From the NCBI GenBank assembly GCA_963565915.1, contig OY751493.1:2666001-2730000 (forward strand): a DNA stretch of 64,000 bases, read 5' to 3'. This stretch comes from Entoloma clypeatum (taxonomy: Eukaryota; Basidiomycota; Agaricomycetes; Agaricales; Entolomataceae). The translations under genes were made by a program, and so were the position numbers. This document shows, in pieces, positions 59,155 through 64,000 of the stretch. Within the stretch, counting starts at the first letter, position 1. Each line of letters opens with the position of its first letter. Under the pieces are notes generated by a model. That model saw only the letters and a list, made by a program, of their open reading frames with translations, searched no databases and was not told where the DNA came from.

Positions 59155-60103
59155 GTTGTCTACTAAAAATCGTTATGCTGCCTTATTTATGGAACAATAT
59201 GATCCTATACCCTCCATCTCTAAGCCTGCAAACGATCCTATAGTCGCACCCAACTCCGCAAACCCTATCCGCATCTGCTTCTCTAAGTGGGAGCGGCGGC
59301 TTCCAAAACAATATGTTCTCGCCGCAGCCGCTCGCTCCGACAATTCCCTCGAACTAGACATAGTTCTCGAAACTACCGACACTAAAGACATACTATCACA
59401 AAAGGCCTTACTCGACAGTGGGGCAACAGGATCGTTTATTGAACGTACTCTGGTCGAGAAACACCGACTCTCTACTCGAAAACTACAACGTGCAATTCCG
59501 GTATACAACATCGACGGAACTCCAAACGAGGCCGGAGCAATAACGGAGGTGTTGGATGTAGTGCTCCGCTATTGGGATCACTCGGAACGGACCCAACTTG
59601 CAGTCACAAGTTTGGGAAAACAAGAAATCGTGTTAGGCTTCACTTGGCTCAAAGAACACAACCCCGAGGTAGATTGGATGTCAGGGGAAGTGAAGATGAG
59701 CTGGTGTCCTGCACGATGCCGGACATGCCACCAGGAGGCAGCCCAAGAGCGGAAGGAGCGGAAGTTCGAACAAGTCTGCATCTGAGCCTGTCGGATGGGT
59801 TCCACTCCGATGTCCGGTCTAGAGGAGGAGGCTCCAGGTGGCCCATGGGTGGAGGATGTCACAGAAGGAGAGGAAGCGGAGGAGTTAGCAGAAGATGATG
59901 AGGAAGAGGATGAGTTTGAGGAGGGAGACCGCCTTTTTGTCGGAACAGTACCCGCGGAGGCGGAGTTCATCCGCGCTTCATCCAATATCTCGCAATGTCT
60001 ATTGGAGGCCTTCCTCAGTAACCAAAAACCCAAATCTTTCCGCGACTCTGTACCAGACCACTTGTTTGACTTTGAAGACATATTCTCAAAGACCTCTTTC
60101 GAC
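59138..60103 (+). pseudogene. Gypsy-C2 Pol, N-terminal fragment
   Basis: Contains protease LLDSGATGSFIERTL and the acidic linker, then stops matching family C at 60103. A TGA at 59783-59785 replaces CGA of C1 (ATC CGA GCC). Between about 59145 and 59490 the DNA is identical to C1 by eye, in contrast to the flanks. RT and the rest are missing because of the fusion to Gypsy-A3. Confidence 0.9.
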
Positions 60104-60783
60104 AGGACCTGGACAACCCCCCGGACTGGTACAAAGATTGGTCCGCATTCCTCTGCACACTCCACACGGAATTCAGGGTCATTGACCCCGTTGCGGATGC
60201 TGCCGACTCTCTGGACAATCTCAAAATGCGCGAAAATCAACATATTCTCAAGTATAATATTGAGTTCACACGTCTTGCTGCCAAAACGCACTGGGACAGC
60301 TCTGCCCTGCATCACCGGTACTACTCTGGGTTGGCGGAGCGGATTAAAGATGTCCTTGGGACTCAAGCAAAGCCAAGCACGTTACCAGCACTTAGGGAGC
60401 TAGCACAGACTATTGATGCTCGCCACTGGGAACGTCATCGCGAGAAATCCCGCACCGACAAATCCGCATCCAAATCCAACAAATCCAAAGCTAAAACCCC
60501 CTCCGCAAACTCCGATAAAAACTCCAAAGCCAAACCGCAGACACAGAACCAGGGCAAACAGTCGAAGCCTTCCTCCGCTCCCAAGTCCGACATCTCCGAC
60601 AAACTCGGAAAAGACGGAAAGCTAACTCCGGAGGAACGCAAACGCCGTTTTGACAACAACCTCTGTATGTTTTGTGGCAAAGCTGGACACATCGCGAAAG
60701 ATTGCCTGAAGTCTTCGTCCTCCGCCTCTAAGGCTAAGGCGCGCGCTGCCCAAGCCAAGACCACGGACGAAACAAAAAATTAG
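60104..60783 (+). pseudogene. Gypsy-A3 Gag, C-terminal two thirds
   Basis: Lacks the N-terminus, having been joined to C2 pol. From MRENQHILKYNIEFTRLAAK (60226) it matches A2 Gag, including the Lys/Ser-rich linker and the knuckle CMFCGKAGHIAKDC. It ends at TAG 60781-60783 after the heptamer AAAAAAT (60774-60780). No promoter or start of its own. Confidence 0.88.
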
Positions 60784-62062
60784 CGGGCAGTCCACAGGAC
60801 TCTGTACGGCCTGAGGACTGCGTTGAACCCATCCGTACTACCGCTCTACTCAACGCTTCCGCTCTTTCCAATCCCAATTCCCTCCGTGTCCGACTTACAT
60901 CTCCGCTGATAGGGCCGCGATGTGTCTAGGCCTAAATCTGCGCATTTTGCACCCTTTCACACTATCTCTAAGGGATATAGAGAGTCCTAGATGAGCTCCG
61001 ATTCTGAGGACTTAGTGGCGACGTTAGAGAGAGACCAGCGACCCTGGCAATGTAGGACATAGCACTGGTCACCACTATGGGCTTAGATATGATACTCGAG
61101 AGCCATGGGATCGTCTCGCGAGATAGATAAGACTATCAAGCACCTCTCAAAACGAAGCGCGAAACAAGGAGATTGATTATATTGGATTTATCGATGACAC
61201 CAGCACTGTCTACTATACATCAAGGGCTTGACTGGAGACATTCTCGCGAGAGGCTTGGCAAATGTGCGCCTCGCTTCGCGTCCAAATCGTCCATATGGGG
61301 AATAGCCAATGACATCGGATCGAACAGACCGAGATCAGGTTTGATACACCGCGATCAATGTGCATTACATGGCAGACATATTGGTTGTTGATCGGTTGCT
61401 TACTGAGATGACCCTTAATCAAAGCATCTGATACCTCGCAGTAACTCATTGGCATCGTCGCGAGGTGTATCAATAGACCGAGATAGTGGAATAGTGTCCT
61501 CACAAGCATGATAGAGGTAGAAAATGGAGAAAAGAACTTACCTGTCGCATTGTCAACCACATGGACACATCGCGACGTCTCTAGCAAAGGCTCACTTGAC
61601 TGGATACCCCTTAGCGAGACCACATGCATCCCTTTTCTATATTTATTGCAGCTCATGTATAAAGTCTCATAGTTTCGTCGTAGATAGGTTAGGTTAGATT
61701 GTGCCCCAGAATTGATAGCATTTGTCTTGTGCATCTGTGGTCGTTCGCGAGTATCATTGAAGCCTCGAGATCGTTTGGTTTGCATCGGAAGTCAGTCGCA
61801 ATTGTGTTTTGTGTGTTCGAGAACTTGTCAATCGTCAAATCGTGTTATCTATCGGTCGTATTGGTCATTGTCGTGTTCGTATTCGGTCGAGATCGTGTTC
61901 ACGAAGTCTTGTTGGTCCGGAAATCACAAACCTAGGTTCATTATCTATTGAGAACTATCTCTAAGTCTTGTTCGAGACCTATCGAGCCATCGCTAAACGA
62001 GTTATTCAATTGTTGTTTGGAAGAGTCGCATCCTGAGTGATCCCACTCATCACCCCGAACTA

Positions 62063-63672
62063 CAGTGCCTCACAGAACTGATTCAATGTTTGTTGCTTTT
62101 TGAATACCTTCAAGATAACTCTGCAAAGAATACCAATTGAATCAAACCTTTGGTATATAATTGAAAGCCCTACTTCAGGGCTTTCAGAATATAAAGGAAT
62201 CATATGATTTAGATCAGAATCCATGGAGATATGATTAAATTAAATCAGCAACTCATTGAATCAGTTTTGTGAGCACCTATGGCAATTATCAGAATCAAAT
62301 GCTTCACTGGTTGTATGGTAACCAGTTGTCATGACTTACTGATGGAACTTGAATAGAACCCTGATGGGTTGCCAAGGAAAGTTGTATAAGAAGAATCCAA
62401 CCTCAACAGCCTCCATAATTAATCATGGGCCCTATCTCCTCTTCCCACAAGGAAAACATTCTTTCTCTGGCCTCCAATGGTCACTCCACTCGTCATATTG
62501 CCTCTAACCTGGGTGTCAGCCAACCAACTGTCTCCAGAGTGCTTCAGAATCTTCTTCCTCATCGCAATCTCTCTTCTGGTGGTCGTCCATCCAAGCTTTC
62601 TCCCACCAACACACCAAACATACTTTCACAAATCACCTCAGGGAGAGCCTGCAATGCTGTGCAGGCTACCAAACACATCAACACTGTCATCTCCAATCCT
62701 GTCTCCCCAGAAACTGTGAGAAGGGTTCTCAGAAAACATGAATTCAAGGCTGTAACAAAGAAGAAAAGACCTTTCTTAAAGGCCATACATTGGAAGAGGT
62801 GGTTGGTATTTGTTATGAAGCACAGGGAATGGACAGTGGAGGACTGGAAGAGGGTCATTTGGTCAGATGAGACCAAAATCAACAGGTTTGGGTCAGATGG
62901 CAAGGAATGGGTCTGGAAAAAGAAGGGTGAGGGGCTTATTGAAAGAGAGGTTCAGGGCACAGTCAAGTTTGGGGGAGGAAATATTATGGTTTGGGGTTGG
63001 GAAGGTGTGGGGAGACTTGCAGAGGTTGAGGGGAGGATGGATGCTGATCAGTATGTGTCCATTTTGGAGGACAATTTGCTGCCCAGCATGGAGGAGAGTG
63101 GAATCTCTGAAGAGGAGATCATTTTTCAGCAGGACAATGACCCCAAGCACACCTCCAAGAAGGCCAAAAAATGGATGGACAGCAAGAATATTGCTCTGCT
63201 GGATTGGCCTGCACAGTCCCCAGACCTCAATTCTATTGAACACCTCTGGGTTCATATTAAAAGGAAGTTGAATGAATATCCAACACCACCCAAGGGAGTC
63301 TGGGAGATTTGGGACAGAGCAGCAGAGGTGTGGAATAATATAGAGCCAGAAGTGTGTCAAAACCTGATAGAAAGTATGCCAAGAAGGGTAGAGGCAGTAA
63401 TCAAAGCTAAGGGGGGTAATACCAAGTACTAAAGTATAAAATACTGTATTTATTGTACATACTCACAAAACTGATTCAATGAGTCCCTGGAGTAATTTGA
63501 TCATATATTGATCATTTCTTACGGGAATTACATAATTATTGCAGATTCTGAGAGTCCTGAAGCAGGGCTTTTAACCAGGTACCAATACCTTCTTTTGATT
63601 GGCATTATTTGCAAAGTTATTTTGAAGGTATTCACAAAGTAGCAAACATTGAATCAGTTTTGTGAGGCACTG
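62063..63672 (+). mobile_element. Tc1/mariner transposon, apparently intact (1610 bp)
   Basis: Flanked by TA on both sides (62061-62062, 63673-63674), the Tc1/mariner target duplication. The ends are CAGTGCCTCACAGAACTG (left) and, reverse complemented, CAGTGCCTCACAAAACTG (right), and similarity of the inverted ends continues for about 75 bp. A further copy of the CTCACAAAACTGATTCAATG core occurs inside each end (about 62250-62272, 63464-63484), inverted relative to its outer copy. One intact transposase gene fills the interior. Confidence 0.95.
62425..63432 (+). CDS. Tc1-type transposase (DD34E)
   Basis: 335 residues, no stop. The N-terminus holds a helix-turn-helix of the paired-domain type (ILSLASNGHSTRHIASNLGV, residues 12-31, then SQPTVSRVLQNL) and a basic linker GGRPSKL, with a second helical DNA-binding part (SPETVRRVLRKHEF). 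The catalytic domain shows the first Asp in VIWSDETKIN (about 147), the second in FQQDNDPKHTS (about 234) and Glu in SPDLNSIEHLW 34 residues later, the DD34E spacing of Tc1. GGGNIMVWG lies between. It binds the inverted ends and cuts and pastes the element into TA sites. The length is normal for the family. Both ends are present, so the element may be autonomous. Confidence 0.95.
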   Translation: MGPISSSHKENILSLASNGHSTRHIASNLGVSQPTVSRVLQNLLPHRNLSSGGRPSKLSPTNTPNILSQITSGRACNAVQATKHINTVISNPVSPETVRRVLRKHEFKAVTKKKRPFLKAIHWKRWLVFVMKHREWTVEDWKRVIWSDETKINRFGSDGKEWVWKKKGEGLIEREVQGTVKFGGGNIMVWGWEGVGRLAEVEGRMDADQYVSILEDNLLPSMEESGISEEEIIFQQDNDPKHTSKKAKKWMDSKNIALLDWPAQSPDLNSIEHLWVHIKRKLNEYPTPPKGVWEIWDRAAEVWNNIEPEVCQNLIESMPRRVEAVIKAKGGNTKY

Positions 63673-63892
63673 TATATCGATTGAGAAGTACACATCGCGA
63701 GACTTGTTCGGTCTTCGTTGTTGTGTTTGGTGTTTGTGTGTGTGATAGAGATATCGCTCGCGCTCATCCCCAGACTCACTTCCTTCGTTTCACCGCTTAT
63801 CTCCGATTCTTCTCCGATAGCCGCCCTTGTGGACTCCGGCTCTACTCATTGTTTTATTGACTCCCGTTATGCTTCATCCTATAAACTCCCTT

Positions 63893-64000
63893 CACCTACT
63901 TAACAGTATATTCGAACTCAAACCGTTTTTGGATTCCTGCTAGCCATGGCACTCCGAAACACCATCCGGCATCTCCGACATCTCCGCATTTTTTGGGTCT
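63893..64000 (+). mobile_element. Gypsy-A copy 4 (A4), LTR tail and start of gag, cut by window end
   Basis: 63893-63905 is the end of a Gypsy-A LTR (cacctacttaaca), followed by the primer binding site (63908-63918) and the leader. The ATG at 63946 opens MALRNT with CGA at codon 4, where A1 and A2 have TGA. After aacacca the sequence departs from A2 (tccggcatctccg), so this is a different subtype or a further junction. Confidence 0.75.

Larger units (their letters stand above)
57395..60103 (+). mobile_element. Gypsy-C copy 2 (C2), 3'-truncated and fused to Gypsy-A3
   Basis: Starts with a 433-bp LTR (57395-57827) in the Gypsy-F LTR, followed by gag and the first third of pol, and breaks off after the codons for DIFSKTSFD, where Gypsy-A gag sequence begins. 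Gag and LTR carry many CpG-type changes relative to C1, while about 350 bp at the start of pol show none. Confidence 0.93.
60907..63792. repeat. LTR-like insertion (about 1.27 kb without the Tc1), probably a solo LTR of an unplaced family
   Basis: Interrupts A3 at ctccgcttatc. With TG...CA ends (TGATAGGGCC to TTCGTTTCA) the flanking repeat is ccgc (4 bp); shifting by one base gives ccgct (5 bp) but loses the TG start. No coding region remains outside the Tc1. It is studded with TCGCGA motifs, including two copies of the 10-bp palindrome TCTCGCGAGA (61113-61122, 61242-61251), and further TCGCGAG near 61458, 61746 and 63694. No sequence elsewhere in the window matches it. Confidence 0.6.
60104..63892 (+). 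mobile_element. Gypsy-A copy 3 (A3), 5'- and 3'-truncated, carrying an LTR-like insertion and a Tc1
   Basis: Begins inside gag (at LDNRLDWYEDW of A2, here mutated) and runs through the gag end and frameshift site to the protease region at 60907. It resumes at 63793 after the insertion and stops at YKLPS, where it joins an LTR tail of another A copy across the shared heptamer ttcacct (63891-63897). Confidence 0.9.

Noticed and set aside
60908..63792. Reading the 2.9-kb insertion in A3 as one large DNA transposon
   Set aside because: The Tc1 inside has its own TA duplication and ends, and the outer sequence has no inverted ends beyond TG...CA; two separate insertions explain it better.
1..64000. 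tRNA, rRNA, riboswitches, bacterial promoters or operons
   Set aside because: Nothing with cloverleaf or rRNA-like sequence was seen; the only tRNA-related sequence is the Copia primer site, and the window is fungal.

Overview
This window is a fungal repeat jungle, most likely from an agaricomycete (mushroom-forming basidiomycete). The pointers are chromodomain Ty3/Gypsy elements and Copia elements with fungal-type coding sequence, one 51-bp spliceosomal intron with a CTGAC branch point and TTAG acceptor, and a complete lack of recognisable housekeeping genes. I see no bacterial operons, rRNA, tRNA or CRISPR. Nearly every base belongs to a transposable element, and most boundaries can be fixed from LTR ends (TG...CA) plus 5-bp target-site duplications (TSDs).

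Layout. (1) 1-17768: a minus-strand Gypsy of family A (copy A1), cut by the window start. Its gag is split by a minus-strand Gypsy-B (3571-16277, TSD agtcc). Gypsy-B is itself interrupted by Copia-1 (6034-11741, TSD gtccc) and by an inverted solo LTR of its own family (13336-13723, TSD gacat). (2) 17769-20990: gene-poor DNA with DNA-transposon remnants: a unit with inverted ends (18257-19251), an inverted fragment of the Gypsy-E LTR, and a 432-bp hairpin MITE. (3) From about 20990 to beyond 51411: an old, decayed, minus-strand Gypsy-E. It is split by Copia-2 (22629-41914, TSD atagc) and by Gypsy-D (43084-49234, TSD cggtg, two LTRs identical by eye, open gag and pol). Copia-2 is in turn split by a plus-strand Gypsy-A (A2, 23992-31361, TSD gcgat) and a plus-strand Gypsy-C (C1, 32255-38374, TSD ccggg). 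(4) 51412-57394: decayed Gypsy-F, a sister of family C, inserted in Gypsy-E. Its 5' LTR is interrupted by a second, CpG-decayed Gypsy-C (C2). C2 is fused to a 5'-truncated Gypsy-A (A3). A3 carries a 1.27-kb LTR-like insertion, which holds an apparently intact Tc1/mariner (62063-63672). The window ends in the start of another Gypsy-A (A4).

How the parts work. Each Gypsy element codes for Gag (CCHC knuckle seen in A-D and F) and Pol (protease, reverse transcriptase, RNase H, integrase, and a chromodomain in A, B, C, D and F). In A, B, C and D, Pol is read in the -1 frame relative to Gag. Canonical slippery heptamers are visible in A (A AAA AAT) and D (G GGT TTT). Five families (A, B, C, D, F) share one self-priming layout: a TATA-like box, then 32-34 nt later a 10-11 nt sequence starting with AG at the predicted mRNA 5' end, whose perfect complement lies exactly 2 nt after the 5' LTR. 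The Copia elements instead carry a site complementary to the anticodon region of initiator tRNA-Met.

Most unusual cargo. Between pol and the 3' LTR, A2 holds a spliced gene on the opposite strand. It encodes a charged helix followed by a C-x2-C-x6-C-x10-C-x2-C-x6-C cluster (Zn2Cys6-like), an acidic stretch and a basic C-terminus. Other points of note are a short ORF with a reverse-transcriptase-like YADD motif inside the Gypsy-A LTR, a small third ORF in Gypsy-B, and repeated CGA-to-TGA nonsense changes that point to methyl-CpG decay.
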